From assembly GCA_041660045.1 (NCBI GenBank), contig JBAZXA010000002.1, positions 186,001 through 250,000 of the forward strand: 64,000 nucleotides of DNA. The letters run 5' to 3'. Each line of letters opens with the position of its first letter. Position 1 is the stretch's first letter. A program made the position numbers and the translations under genes. Below are positions 37,201 to 47,259 of the stretch, piece by piece. Source of the DNA: WM-3-3 sp041660045. GTDB lineage: Bacteria; Pseudomonadota; Gammaproteobacteria; Methylococcales; Methylomonadaceae. A model generated the notes under the pieces. It searched no databases. It was not told the origin of the DNA and saw only the letters and a program-made list of their open reading frames with translations.

Positions 37201-39378
37201 TTATTGTCGTAAGATAACGGCGCCTAATGGCGGTAATCTTAATGAAATGGAATTGGGTTGGTTCATCCAAGGCTCTGCTTCTGACATGACATGGGCATTG
37301 CCGGTATTGCTGCCATGGTAATAGGACGAATCAGAGTTGAATATTTCAATGTAATGACCAGGAATGGGTACGCCTAGGCGATAGTTTTCCCGAATGACCG
37401 GAGTAAAATTGAGCACGATGATGAGTTCGTCATTTTCTGATTTTCGACGGTAGCTAATAACAGATTGTTCAACATCATGGCAGTCTATCCATTCAAAACC
37501 TTGGTGTTCAAAATCATGCACATATAGGGCAGGATGTTTACGGTATAAGTGGTTTAAATCTTTTACTAATTTTTGCACACCGCGGTGATGGCCATAATCC
37601 AACACATACCAGTCCAGCGCCTTATTAAAGTTCCATTCCACGCCTTGGCCAAATTCATTACCCATGAATAACAGTTTTTTACCTGGATAAGTGTACATAT
37701 AGGTATACAGCAAGCGTAGGTTCGCGAAACGCTGCCATTCATCGCCTGGCATTTTGTTAACAATAGAACCTTTGCCATGCACGACTTCATCATGTGATAG
37801 TGGCAAAATAAAGTTTTCCGTAAAAGCGTAAAGCATGCCAAAAGTAAGTTGGTCATGGTTGTGCTTACGATAAATAGGGTCTTGATGCATATAGGCGAGT
37901 GAGTCGTGCATCCAGCCCATATTCCATTTTAATGAAAAGCCTAAACCGCCGGTCCAGGTAGGCCGGGTGACTTGTGGCCAGGCTGTGGATTCCTCCGCCA
38001 TCACCATAGTGCCTGGGAATTGGTCATGGGTGACTGTATTGAGTTCCCTTAAAAAGGCGATGGCTTCAAGGTTTTCATTGCCACCATAAATATTTGGGAT
38101 CCAATCATCATCATTACGGGAATAGTCCAAATACAGCATGGATGCGACGGCATCAACGCGCAAACCGTCCAAATGGAATTCTTCTAACCAAAACACAGCA
38201 CTGGCGAGTAAGAAGTTTTTTACTTCATTGCGGCCATAGTTATAAATTAAAGTGCCCCAATCCCGGTGTTCGCCTTTACGCGGATCTTCATGTTCGTAGA
38301 GGGCGCTGCCATCAAAACGCGCCAAGGCAAAGCTATCTTTTGGGAAATGTGCTGGCACCCAATCCAGGATCACGCCTATATTGTTTTGATGGAAAACATC
38401 AATGAAATAGCGGAAATCATCAGGCGTACCGTGGCGGCTAGTGGGGGCAAAATAGCCGGTGGTTTGATAACCCCAAGAGGCATCATAAGGGTGCTCTGTG
38501 ATAGGCAATAATTCAATATGGGTAAAGCCTTGTTCCTTAACATAGCTGGATAATTCATCAGCTAATTCCCGATAGTTAAGAAAGTTACCCAAATTGTCAC
38601 GTCGCCAAGAACCTAAATGCACTTCATAAATAGACATAGGCTCATGCAGCCATTGATGGTGGACGCGTCTGCCCATCCAATCTTGGTCTTGCCAACGGTA
38701 TTGGTTTTCAGCGACAACGATAGATGAGGTTTTAGGGCGGAACTCAAATTGCTGGCCATAAGGGTCGGACTTGACTAACACTTCACCGCTGTTACGGTTG
38801 AGTATTTCAAATTTATAAAAGCAGCCTACCCTGATACCAGGGATAAACAGTTCCCAAACCCCGCTGCTGCCCAAATTTCGCATAGGATGGCATCGGCCAT
38901 CCCAATGGTTAAAATCACCGACGACACTGACTCGGCCGGAATTAGGGGCCCAAACAGCAAATTGTACGCCTTCAATGCCATCAACATGATGCAAATGGGC
39001 ACCAAGCTTTTCATAAATATGCCAATGTTTACCTTCTCCGAACAAATGTAAATCAAACTCAGGCAATTGTGTTAAAAAGCAATACGGGTCATAGTTTTCG
39101 TGGCTATTGCCCTCTTTATCCAGCCAGAACAGTTTATAATGTTCTGGGACAATATCTGTTCCAGCATTGTATTCAAAAAAATCAGTGCCTTCGATGTGTT
39201 CAAAAGCTGGCCCATCAGGGCCGGATAAAAAAACTGCCTGTGCATAGGGCAAATAGGCTTTAATTATAGAATGGTCATTTTTTTTATGAGGGCCCAAAAT
39301 TGAAAATGGATCATGGTGCGTCGCGGCCATAATTTTTATGGTGTCTGCATCAAGCAAGCTAGGGGTTTGTTTTTTCAC
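37201..39378 (-). CDS. glgB: Glycogen branching enzyme GlgB
   Basis: A GH13 enzyme that makes alpha-1,6 branches in glycogen. The frame is open from TTG 39417, but GTG 39378 has a GAGG ribosome site and gives about 725 residues, close to the E. coli length. An N-terminal CBM48 pair (HHDPFSILGPHK; GVQFAVWAPNSGRVSVVGDFNHWDG) precedes the barrel. Catalytic motifs: DGLRVDAVASMLYLDYSR (nucleophile Asp), MVMAEESTAWP (acid/base Glu) and LSHDEVVHGKGS. Paired with glgA, and divergent from glgC across about 90 bp, which suggests shared control. Confidence 0.97.
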   Translation of the reverse strand: MKKQTPSLLDADTIKIMAATHHDPFSILGPHKKNDHSIIKAYLPYAQAVFLSGPDGPAFEHIEGTDFFEYNAGTDIVPEHYKLFWLDKEGNSHENYDPYCFLTQLPEFDLHLFGEGKHWHIYEKLGAHLHHVDGIEGVQFAVWAPNSGRVSVVGDFNHWDGRCHPMRNLGSSGVWELFIPGIRVGCFYKFEILNRNSGEVLVKSDPYGQQFEFRPKTSSIVVAENQYRWQDQDWMGRRVHHQWLHEPMSIYEVHLGSWRRDNLGNFLNYRELADELSSYVKEQGFTHIELLPITEHPYDASWGYQTTGYFAPTSRHGTPDDFRYFIDVFHQNNIGVILDWVPAHFPKDSFALARFDGSALYEHEDPRKGEHRDWGTLIYNYGRNEVKNFLLASAVFWLEEFHLDGLRVDAVASMLYLDYSRNDDDWIPNIYGGNENLEAIAFLRELNTVTHDQFPGTMVMAEESTAWPQVTRPTWTGGLGFSLKWNMGWMHDSLAYMHQDPIYRKHNHDQLTFGMLYAFTENFILPLSHDEVVHGKGSIVNKMPGDEWQRFANLRLLYTYMYTYPGKKLLFMGNEFGQGVEWNFNKALDWYVLDYGHHRGVQKLVKDLNHLYRKHPALYVHDFEHQGFEWIDCHDVEQSVISYRRKSENDELIIVLNFTPVIRENYRLGVPIPGHYIEIFNSDSSYYHGSNTGNAHVMSEAEPWMNQPNSISLRLPPLGAVILRQ

Positions 39379-39470
39379 TTTAAACAGCCTCGGTTTAATT
39401 AGATAATGGTTTCCCAAATATTAGCAAATTTAAGTAAGTGATGTGAGCCTAATCCGCATGGAGATCATAA

Positions 39471-40748
39471 ATGTTATCCTCAAATAATCAGCCAGACTTA
39501 GTAGTCAGCCATTTAACACGCAATACCATCGCCTTAATTCTTGCCGGTGGCCGAGGTTCACGTTTAAAAAATATGACAGACTGGCGGGCAAAGCCAGCTG
39601 TACCCTTTGGTGGTAAATTCCGTATTATTGATTTTCCCTTATCCAACTGCGTCAATTCGGGTATCCGTAAAATTGGGGTGCTAACGCAATATAAGGCCGA
39701 TTCATTAATTCGGCACATCCAACAAGGTTGGGGCTTTTTACGGGGTGAATTTGGTGAATATGTCGATTTAATGCCGGCACAGCAACGCCATGATGAAGGT
39801 TCATGGTATGAAGGTACGGCAGATGCAGTTTACCAAAACATTGATATTTTACGTAGTCGCAACCCTGAATTTATTTTAGTTTTGGCAGGCGACCATATTT
39901 ATAAAATGGATTATGCCGCTATGTTGGCAGACCATGTTAGGACTAAAGCCGATTTAACCATAGGTTGTATCGAAGTATCTTTAAAAGACGCTGCCGCTTT
40001 TGGTGTGATGGATGTGGATGAAAACCGGCGGGTACGCGCGTTTGTTGAAAAACCAGAAAACCCACCGGTGATGCCTGGTCGGGTGGATACGGCTTTAGCG
40101 TCGATGGGTATTTATGTGTTTAACGCGCGGTTTTTATTTGAACAATTAATAAAAGACGCTGATACACGTGGTTCCAACCGTGATTTCGGCAAGGATATTA
40201 TCCCTTCTGTCATCAAACGCTATATTGTTAATGCTTATCCTTTTTTGGATTTGCAAAGTGGTGAGCAAAGTTATTGGCGCGACGTAGGTACCGTAGATGC
40301 TTATTGGGAAGCCAATATGGAGTTGATAGGCGTAAAACCGGATCTTAACTTATATGACAAAACGTGGCCAATATGGACCTATCAGGAACAAACACCACCC
40401 GCAAAATTTGTTTTTGATAATGATAAGCGCCGCGGTATGGCAGTCGATTCCATGGTTTCTGGCGGCTGTATTATTTCCGGGTCAAAAGTTAGGCATTCGC
40501 TACTCTTTTCAAATGTCAGGGTTAATTCTTACAGTGTCATCCAAGATACAATAGTTTTGCCTGAAGTTAATATTGCTAGACATTGCCGAATTACTAAAGC
40601 CATTCTGGAAAAAGGTTGCGATGTCCCAGAAGGAACGGTTATTGGCGAAGATCGAGCAGAAGATGAAAAACGTTTTTATGTTAGCCCAGGTGGCGTTGTG
40701 CTCGTGACCCCTGATATGTTGGGGTTAAGGAGACACTATGTCCGGTAA
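39471..40748 (+). CDS. glgC: Glucose-1-phosphate adenylyltransferase GlgC
   Basis: A 425-residue ADP-glucose pyrophosphorylase, the committed and allosterically controlled step of glycogen synthesis. Seen are the nucleotide loop ILAGGRGSRL, PAVPFGGKFRIIDFPLSNC (substrate and activator contacts), WYEGTADAVYQN, LAGDHIYKMDY (metal-binding Asp) and the left-handed helix end (ISGSKVRHSLLFSNVRV). It overlaps the following GH57 gene by 11 bp and is divergent from glgB. Confidence 0.97.
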   Translation: MLSSNNQPDLVVSHLTRNTIALILAGGRGSRLKNMTDWRAKPAVPFGGKFRIIDFPLSNCVNSGIRKIGVLTQYKADSLIRHIQQGWGFLRGEFGEYVDLMPAQQRHDEGSWYEGTADAVYQNIDILRSRNPEFILVLAGDHIYKMDYAAMLADHVRTKADLTIGCIEVSLKDAAAFGVMDVDENRRVRAFVEKPENPPVMPGRVDTALASMGIYVFNARFLFEQLIKDADTRGSNRDFGKDIIPSVIKRYIVNAYPFLDLQSGEQSYWRDVGTVDAYWEANMELIGVKPDLNLYDKTWPIWTYQEQTPPAKFVFDNDKRRGMAVDSMVSGGCIISGSKVRHSLLFSNVRVNSYSVIQDTIVLPEVNIARHCRITKAILEKGCDVPEGTVIGEDRAEDEKRFYVSPGGVVLVTPDMLGLRRHYVR

Positions 40749-42444
40749 CAAAAGCAAGCTTAAGTTGGTGCTATGCTGGCATATGCACCAACCGGAATAT
40801 AGGGATTTACAAACAGGTGTGTTTAAGCAGCCATGGGTGTATTTGCACGTCATCAAAGATTATGCCGATATGATTGCCCATCTTGAGGCCGTGCCAAATG
40901 CTAAGGCTGTGGTCAATTTTGCCCCAATTTTGCTGGAGCAAATTGAAGAATATGCCAAGCAAGTCAACTGCTATTTGCAAGATGGTATTTCTATAAGCGA
41001 TCCCTTGCTGGCTGCCTTAGTTGATCATACTATACCGGCAGATTTAGATAACCGGTTTAAATTAGTAAAAGACTGTTTGCGTGCCAATAGGGATAGGCAG
41101 ATCAATCGCTATCCGGCATTCCAAAAGCTGATCGAAATGGCGGAATGGATAGAACATCATAATGACTCGTTAAATTATGTCAATTCGCAATATATCAGTG
41201 ATATTTTAGTTTGGTACCATTTAGCTTGGATAGGCGAAACCATTAAACTTAGCGATACCCGTATTAAGCGTTTAATAGCAAAAGCGTCAGGCTACACGTT
41301 ACATGATAGGATAGAATTGGTTGAAGTAATTAGTGAGCAATTGGCTAATGTTATCTTGCGTTATAAAGTATTAGCCCGAAAAGGTCAGATTGAATTATCA
41401 CTGACACCATATGCCCATCCGATTATGCCCTTGTTGTTGGATTTAAATTCTACCCACGATGCGATGCCCGATGCTTTGCTGCCTGAGCTAGATGCGTATC
41501 CGGGTGGTGAAGATCGGGTTAAATGGCATATCGAAAAAGGCATACAAACCTTTAAACGATTTTTTGGTTTTAAGCCAAAAGGCTGTTGGCCTTCTGAAGG
41601 TAGTGTGAGTGAAGCTACGTTAGACATTTTGGCCGACTATGGTTTTGAGTGGACGGCTAGCGGCGGTATGGTACTGGGTAATAGTTTAAATTTACCAGAA
41701 AACAGTGATGTTAAAGCGGCCGGTATGCACGCCGCTTATCGATTAAAAAAATCTAATATGGCGTGCTTTTTCCGTGATGATGGTTTATCCGATTTGATTG
41801 GCTTTGAATATTCTAAATGGCACGCACATGATGCCGTCGAAGATTTACTGAAACATATAGAAAATATTGCTGAGCATGAATCTAATGAAGGCATAGTCTC
41901 GATTATTATGGATGGTGAAAATGCCTGGGAATATTATCCAGATAATGGGTATCATTTCTTACAGGAGCTATATCAACGGTTGGCGTCGCATCCTACGATA
42001 GAATTGACAACATTTTCAGAATGCCTAAAAAACAAAGTGGGGCAAACACCATTAAATAAGCTTGTCGCGGGAAGCTGGGTCTATGGTACGTTTTCGACAT
42101 GGATTGGTGACGTTGATAAAAATCGCGGCTGGGACATGCTAGGTGATGCAAAATGGGCATTTGATAAAGTAATTTCAACAAATCGGCTGTCTAAAGAACA
42201 ATTAACCGTCGCAGAATTTCAGTTGGCTGTCTGTGAAGGCTCCGATTGGTTTTGGTGGTTTGGGGATTATAATCCTGGGGAAGCTGTGAGTAATTTTGAA
42301 AAACAATATCGGTTGAATTTGGCAAATTTATACCGTTTAATTGGAGAAACCCCACCGGCTTATTTGGCACTGTCTTTTACCCAAGGTTCTGGGGCGCCTG
42401 CCATGGGTGGGGCGATGAGGCATGGGATTGAGCAAATCATATAA
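40738..42444 (+). CDS. Glycoside hydrolase family 57 protein (alpha-glucan acting)
   Basis: A 568-residue GH57 enzyme. The conserved opening LVLCWHMHQPEYRD (about 11-24), the nucleophile region GCWPSEGSVSEATLDIL and the acid region IIMDGENAWEYY are intact. GH57 members are alpha-amylases, 4-alpha-glucanotransferases or branching enzymes that retain the anomeric bond. ATG 40738 has an AAGGAGA ribosome site inside the end of glgC (11 bp overlap), so its synthesis is tied to glgC. With malQ next it probably handles glycogen breakdown or remodelling. Confidence 0.92.
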   Translation: MSGNKSKLKLVLCWHMHQPEYRDLQTGVFKQPWVYLHVIKDYADMIAHLEAVPNAKAVVNFAPILLEQIEEYAKQVNCYLQDGISISDPLLAALVDHTIPADLDNRFKLVKDCLRANRDRQINRYPAFQKLIEMAEWIEHHNDSLNYVNSQYISDILVWYHLAWIGETIKLSDTRIKRLIAKASGYTLHDRIELVEVISEQLANVILRYKVLARKGQIELSLTPYAHPIMPLLLDLNSTHDAMPDALLPELDAYPGGEDRVKWHIEKGIQTFKRFFGFKPKGCWPSEGSVSEATLDILADYGFEWTASGGMVLGNSLNLPENSDVKAAGMHAAYRLKKSNMACFFRDDGLSDLIGFEYSKWHAHDAVEDLLKHIENIAEHESNEGIVSIIMDGENAWEYYPDNGYHFLQELYQRLASHPTIELTTFSECLKNKVGQTPLNKLVAGSWVYGTFSTWIGDVDKNRGWDMLGDAKWAFDKVISTNRLSKEQLTVAEFQLAVCEGSDWFWWFGDYNPGEAVSNFEKQYRLNLANLYRLIGETPPAYLALSFTQGSGAPAMGGAMRHGIEQII

Positions 42445-42461
42445 AACCCCGAGGTATTTGA

Positions 42462-43931
42462 TTGAGTGATATTTTAAACAGACGGCGCGCTGGTATACTT
42501 TTACATATAACCTCGCTGCCCGGTAGCAGGGAACAGGGCAACCTAGGACAGGAAGCTTATCATTTTGTAAATTTTTTGCACGACACTGGTGTCACAGTGT
42601 GGCAAACATTACCTTTAGGGATGACCCATTTTGACGGCTCGCCTTACCAATGTTTATCAGCTTTTGCGGGTAATCCTTCATTAATCAGTACCGAATGGCT
42701 AGTCAGTAAAGGCTGGTTAGATTTAGCGGAGCACGGCGGCGATGTCGTGCTAGAAGTGGCAAAAAAAGATTTAATTGGAAAAGCCTATACTGGTTTTTTA
42801 GCGCATGCAGACCAACATGAAAAACAAGCGTTTGAACTATTTTGCCACCAAGAAGCGGCATGGTTAGAAGACTTTGCTACATTCTTGGCATTAAGGTACG
42901 AATTTAATCTGCAATCGTGGCATCTTTGGCCTGAGCATTTTAAAGAACGCGAAGAAAAAGCGATCAAAGAAGCCCGCCGCCGCTTAAGTCATGAGATTCA
43001 AGTCATCAAGTTTGCCCAATTCATCTTTTTTCAACAATGGGGGGCATTAAAAACTTACGCCAATCAAAAAGGCGTGCTTTTATTTGGTGACTTGCCTATT
43101 TTTGTATCCTACGACAGTGCCGATGTATGGGCTAACCGAGAATTGTTCAAGTTGAACGGGGCAGGTGAGATGTTAGTTGTTGCAGGCGTGCCGCCAGACT
43201 ACTTCTCTGAAACCGGGCAACGTTGGGGTAATCCCCATTATGATTGGGATTATCTACAGCAAACAGATTTCCACTGGTGGGTAGAGCGAATTAATAGCCA
43301 GCTAAAACTGTTTGATATAGTCCGTATCGATCATTTTAGAGGGCTGGAATCAGCATGGGAAATTCCTGCAACAGAAGCAACAGCTATCTATGGGTCTTGG
43401 GTAAAAGCGCCTGGCAAAGAATTATTGGACGCTATAAAAACAGCTATAGGTGCTGTCCCGTTGGTGGCCGAAGACTTAGGTATAATTACCGATGAAGTTA
43501 TTCAATTAAGGGATGCGTTTGAATTGCCTGGGATGAAAATTTTACAATTTGCCTTTGGTGGTGGCCCGGATAACCCTTATTTGCCTAATAATTATGAAAA
43601 AAACTGTGTTGTTTACACCGGTACCCATGATAATGATACGACCTTAGGTTGGACACAAAAGCTTAATGATGATGAGCGTCGGCATGTCTATGAATACTTG
43701 GGTAATCCGTCTATTCCTATTCATTGTGCAATTATACAAGCAGCACTGTCCTCAGTGGCTAATTTGGCCGTCATACCCATGCAAGATGTGCTTGAATTAG
43801 GCTCTGACCAACGCATGAACACCCCCGGGACAACTGAAGGCAATTGGAAGTGGCGTTTTCAATGGGAGCAGCTCACGCATGAGCGTGTTGAACGCCTATC
43901 TTATTTAATTAACTTGTTTAACCGTAACTAA
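42462..43931 (+). CDS. malQ: 4-alpha-glucanotransferase MalQ (amylomaltase)
   Basis: A 489-residue GH77 enzyme that moves maltodextrin segments between chains. Family motifs: RRRAGILLHITSLPG (about 7-21), WQTLPLGMTHFDGSPYQ, GDLPIFVSYDSADVW, FDIVRIDHFRGLESAWEIP with the nucleophile Asp, LVAEDLGIIT with the acid/base Glu, and YTGTHDNDTTLGW. The start appears to be TTG 42462, which has a GAGGT site 6 bases upstream. It is 17 bp after the GH57 gene and ends the glgC-GH57-malQ operon. Confidence 0.95.
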   Translation: MSDILNRRRAGILLHITSLPGSREQGNLGQEAYHFVNFLHDTGVTVWQTLPLGMTHFDGSPYQCLSAFAGNPSLISTEWLVSKGWLDLAEHGGDVVLEVAKKDLIGKAYTGFLAHADQHEKQAFELFCHQEAAWLEDFATFLALRYEFNLQSWHLWPEHFKEREEKAIKEARRRLSHEIQVIKFAQFIFFQQWGALKTYANQKGVLLFGDLPIFVSYDSADVWANRELFKLNGAGEMLVVAGVPPDYFSETGQRWGNPHYDWDYLQQTDFHWWVERINSQLKLFDIVRIDHFRGLESAWEIPATEATAIYGSWVKAPGKELLDAIKTAIGAVPLVAEDLGIITDEVIQLRDAFELPGMKILQFAFGGGPDNPYLPNNYEKNCVVYTGTHDNDTTLGWTQKLNDDERRHVYEYLGNPSIPIHCAIIQAALSSVANLAVIPMQDVLELGSDQRMNTPGTTEGNWKWRFQWEQLTHERVERLSYLINLFNRN

Positions 43932-43939
43932 ATCCCCTA

Positions 43940-43972
43940 AAAACTAGCAGATAAAGTTTTACTGCTAGTTTT
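43940..43972. terminator. Bidirectional terminator between malQ and xoxJ
   Basis: A perfect 11 bp stem (43940-43950 with 43962-43972) with an A-rich 5' arm and a T-rich 3' arm, so it can stop transcription from both sides. It lies between the convergent stops of malQ (43931) and xoxJ (43981). Confidence 0.8.
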
Positions 43973-43980
43973 AAGTCACC

Positions 43981-44847
43981 TTAATCGTCTTTTTTAGGGT
44001 TTTCTTTAGGGATAGGTAATAAGGGAACATGATAGCTGGCTAGAATATGCTCAATTTCAACTGACTTTGTGGCAATTAAGCGATTAAGTGTAGCCAGTCT
44101 GTCTTTATCGCCAAAACGCACGCCCATGGCCATGGAAAAGTCAAACTTCATACCTGGGGTAGATTGCATAGTGATATTAATGTAACTATCTTTTGGGCTT
44201 TGGGAAACAATATATCCCGCTAATGGGCCCCATAAAATAACCATATCAACTTTTTTCGCCTCTAAATCCGTTTTTAATTGTGTGGCTACGTTATTGTCCC
44301 CATCGCCTGTCATGCTTTGGTAAGGGATACCATTGTCGAGTAAGCCCGCTTTTTGTAACCAGGTGGTACCTGGGCCACGGTCAAACATGGCAATTTTTAA
44401 ACGGGCTTGCTGTGGTAACGGTAAGTCCATTAATTGATTCGCATCTTTAATATTGTCCCAGCCACGGCCTTTAGCAATCAATAAAACATAAGTCGAGTGA
44501 TAGTAGGGCTGCGTGGTAAGTGTAAGCTCATAACCGGCCGGTAAGCCCATCACAATATCGCATTTGAAGTCTTTGCTGTCGACCGCCTTTTCATCCACGG
44601 GGGCATTAAGCGTGTTGCGGATAAAGCCTATACGTTGTGGAAACCATGAATATTCCAGTGCTTGGCCTAATTCTTTAGCAAATAATTCAGCAATTTTATT
44701 TTCATAACCATCTAGGCTCTTGCTTGAAAAAGGTGGGTTTAGTGGATCCGCGCAAACTTTAAATTTATCATCTGTGGCAGCGCAAGTTAAGCTCACAAAA
44801 ATTCCGGAGCATAAAATTATCTGTTTAATCATGTCTGCTGAGTTCAT
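43981..44847 (-). CDS. xoxJ: XoxJ, periplasmic binding protein partner of methanol dehydrogenase
   Basis: A 288-residue periplasmic protein of the substrate-binding fold (quinoprotein-dehydrogenase-associated family, MxaJ/XoxJ). The ATG at 44847 is preferred over one 12 bp upstream, because a GGAG ribosome site lies 6 bases before it. Signal peptide: about residues 1-23 (ending SLTCAA). Typical segments are FKVCADPLNPPFSSK, ELGQALEYSWFPQRIGFIRNTL and CDIVMGLPAGYEL. XoxJ is thought to help mature or dock XoxF. It lies downstream of xoxF across a terminator hairpin. Confidence 0.92.
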   Translation of the reverse strand: MNSADMIKQIILCSGIFVSLTCAATDDKFKVCADPLNPPFSSKSLDGYENKIAELFAKELGQALEYSWFPQRIGFIRNTLNAPVDEKAVDSKDFKCDIVMGLPAGYELTLTTQPYYHSTYVLLIAKGRGWDNIKDANQLMDLPLPQQARLKIAMFDRGPGTTWLQKAGLLDNGIPYQSMTGDGDNNVATQLKTDLEAKKVDMVILWGPLAGYIVSQSPKDSYINITMQSTPGMKFDFSMAMGVRFGDKDRLATLNRLIATKSVEIEHILASYHVPLLPIPKENPKKDD

Positions 44848-45054
44848 TGTTATCTCCATTTACCAAAATATTGCTGGCTAGCATTTTACAGGATTAAAAC
44901 GTAGCTTGCTTAGCTTGGCGGAAATTGCAGCATCAATGGATGCTTATCCTTGTTTTGTTATAAAAAAAGTGGCTAAAAACAATTTGTGGTTTTAGGTGTG
45001 TCGTAATAACGATAGGGGTGTTCAGTTTAACCCATGGCCTTTTGTGTTAAGCAC

Positions 45055-45089
45055 AAAAAAAGCCCTGGTTGAGCAACTCAACCAGGGCT
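45055..45089 (-). terminator. Strong rho-independent terminator after xoxF
   Basis: A perfect 13 bp stem (45061-45073 with 45077-45089), 3-base loop CAA, followed on the minus strand by six T (45055-45060). It lies 37 bp after the xoxF stop and before xoxJ. It probably lets xoxF be made in large excess over xoxJ. Confidence 0.92.
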
Positions 45090-45125
45090 TTTAGGGACTA
45101 ACAATCTTAAAGCTTTAAGGTTTGC

Positions 45126-46979
45126 TTAGTTAGGTAAAGCAAACACAGTTAAGGTGCCGCCTAATTTAGTGAAAGAACTTAAGCTTCTGTATGCGCCTAC
45201 TGCGCCTAAGCCTTCTGAGCCTGATGCGTCAGTACCGTCGTCTAAGCCAGCAGCAATACCGATACCTGCCCAACCACCGATACCTGAAAGAACGCCAACA
45301 TATTGTTTGCCGTTGTATTCCCAAGTATTAACGTTACCGATGATGCCTGATGGGGTTTTGAATTTATACAATTCTTTACCTGTTTTAGCATCAACTGCTT
45401 TCAAATAGCCTTCTAAGGTACCGTAGAAAACTACGCCACCAGCAGTAGCAACCGAACCTGACCAAACAGAAAATTGCTCTTTGTTTGACCACGCAATTTT
45501 ACCGGTTTTGGCATCAAAAGCAGTAAATTGGCCTAGATTGGTTGTATTGTCTGGTTTACCTGTTATTACGTCTGCACCAGCAGGCATCATGCTTAAAGTT
45601 GCGCCTACATAAGGTTGGCCAGCTGTATATGATACTTCAAATGGTTCGTAATCCATGCATAAATGGTTGCCTGAGATATAGAACAAGCCAGTTTCAGGCG
45701 AGTAAGACACAGGTTGTTGGTTTTTAGCGCCTAATGCAGCAGGGCAAACACCTTTTGAGTTTACGTCTTCACCATTTTGCTCAGTACTATATTTTGCAAC
45801 CACTTCTGGGCGGCCGGTTTTCATGTCAACGTGTGTTGCCCAGTTGACTGATTTGTCGAATTTTTCTGCAACTAACAATTCACCTGTTTCACGATCTAAT
45901 GTATAGCCAAAACCGTTACGGTCAAAATGCACGATAGTTTTGTGCATGGCGCCTTTCACGTCTTGATCAACTAAGACTGTTTCGTTGATACCGTCAAAGT
46001 CCCACTCATCATGTGGTGTCATTTGGTAGACCCATTTTACAGCACCTGTGTCAGCATCCCGTGCCCACAATGACATAGACCATTTGTTGTCACCAGGACG
46101 TTGTACAGGATTCCAGGTAGAAGGGTTGCCTGATCCGTAATAAACCAAATTTAATTTAGGATCGTAGCTATACCAGCCCCAAGTTGTACCGCCACCGATT
46201 TTCCATTGGTCGCCTTCCCAAGTGCTTAAGCTTGAGTTTTCGCCAACAGGAACAATCTTACCGTCTTTCCAAGTAGTGGTTTTTTTAGGTTCAATCAAGG
46301 TGTCGGCATCAGGGCCCATGCTATAGCCTTTCCAAGCTAATTGGCCGTTGCTGGTTTTGTAAGCGGCAATAAAACCACGTACACCAAATTCTCCACCAGA
46401 GATACCGGTTAAGACAGTGTCTTTAACTACCAAAGGGGCGTTGGTGTTGGTCATACCCAATTTTGGGTCACCATTTTGGACGCTCCATACCCGTTTGCCA
46501 GTTTTTGCGTCTAAAGCCGTTAAAACAGTATCAGATTGTTGCAAGAAAATTTTGCCATCGCCGTATGCTAAACCACGGTTAACAGTGTCGCAGCACATAA
46601 CTGGGATAGTTGCGTCAGCATCTTGTGTTGGGGTGAATTCCCAAATGACAGATTGGGTTTTTTGGTCGATAGCATAAACGGTATTAGGAAAAGGGGTATG
46701 GATGTAAAGCACATCGTTAACCACCAAGGGGCCGCCTTCATGACCACGCAAAACGCCGGTAGAAAAAGACCACGCAGGTTGCAAGGTTTTTACGTTGCTA
46801 GCATTGATTTGTTTCAGCTTGCTGTAGCGTGTGCCAGCATAATCACCACCCCAACTAGCCCAGTTGGCTGGGTTTTGGGTCAGTTTTTCAACTTCGTTAT
46901 TAGCAGTTGAAATTGCTGGAAAGGCTATTGCAGCAGCAACACTTGAGGCAAGCAGCCAACTCTTTAAAGGCTTCTTCAT
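45126..46979 (-). CDS. xoxF: Lanthanide-dependent methanol dehydrogenase XoxF
   Basis: A 617-residue periplasmic PQQ enzyme that oxidises methanol. Signal peptide: about residues 1-26. Eight-bladed propeller motifs: vicinal Cys129-Cys130 (VMCCDTV), Glu197 in GGEFGVRG, Asn285 in GSGNPSTWN and the catalytic Asp327 in HDEWDFDG. The residue two places on, Asp329, is the extra acid that marks lanthanide-using XoxF; calcium-type MxaF has alanine there. The ATG has an AGGAGA ribosome site 9 bp upstream. No xoxG cytochrome gene follows in this window. The enzyme implies methanol or methane oxidation. Confidence 0.97.
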   Translation of the reverse strand: MKKPLKSWLLASSVAAAIAFPAISTANNEVEKLTQNPANWASWGGDYAGTRYSKLKQINASNVKTLQPAWSFSTGVLRGHEGGPLVVNDVLYIHTPFPNTVYAIDQKTQSVIWEFTPTQDADATIPVMCCDTVNRGLAYGDGKIFLQQSDTVLTALDAKTGKRVWSVQNGDPKLGMTNTNAPLVVKDTVLTGISGGEFGVRGFIAAYKTSNGQLAWKGYSMGPDADTLIEPKKTTTWKDGKIVPVGENSSLSTWEGDQWKIGGGTTWGWYSYDPKLNLVYYGSGNPSTWNPVQRPGDNKWSMSLWARDADTGAVKWVYQMTPHDEWDFDGINETVLVDQDVKGAMHKTIVHFDRNGFGYTLDRETGELLVAEKFDKSVNWATHVDMKTGRPEVVAKYSTEQNGEDVNSKGVCPAALGAKNQQPVSYSPETGLFYISGNHLCMDYEPFEVSYTAGQPYVGATLSMMPAGADVITGKPDNTTNLGQFTAFDAKTGKIAWSNKEQFSVWSGSVATAGGVVFYGTLEGYLKAVDAKTGKELYKFKTPSGIIGNVNTWEYNGKQYVGVLSGIGGWAGIGIAAGLDDGTDASGSEGLGAVGAYRSLSSFTKLGGTLTVFALPN

Positions 46980-47259
46980 AATTTATTTCTCCTGGTACCC
47001 TGTGCATAACAGAATACTGATAATGTTTTTTAAGACTAATATTAGTTTTAAAGCGCTATGGGTGGCCTTTATCGATGTTCCTGTCAGGCAGGAATTTTTC
47101 ATGGCCACTCCAGCTCGTTAAATTTAATGATTTTGCCTTAAAAGTCAACCTTTATAGGCGGTTTCATGGGCTTAGTTTAGATTGGACTGATTTACCCAAG
47201 TCGGGTTGGGGCTTCAAGTTATACGCTAAATATTAACTTAAGTCTATGATGTTTAAATC

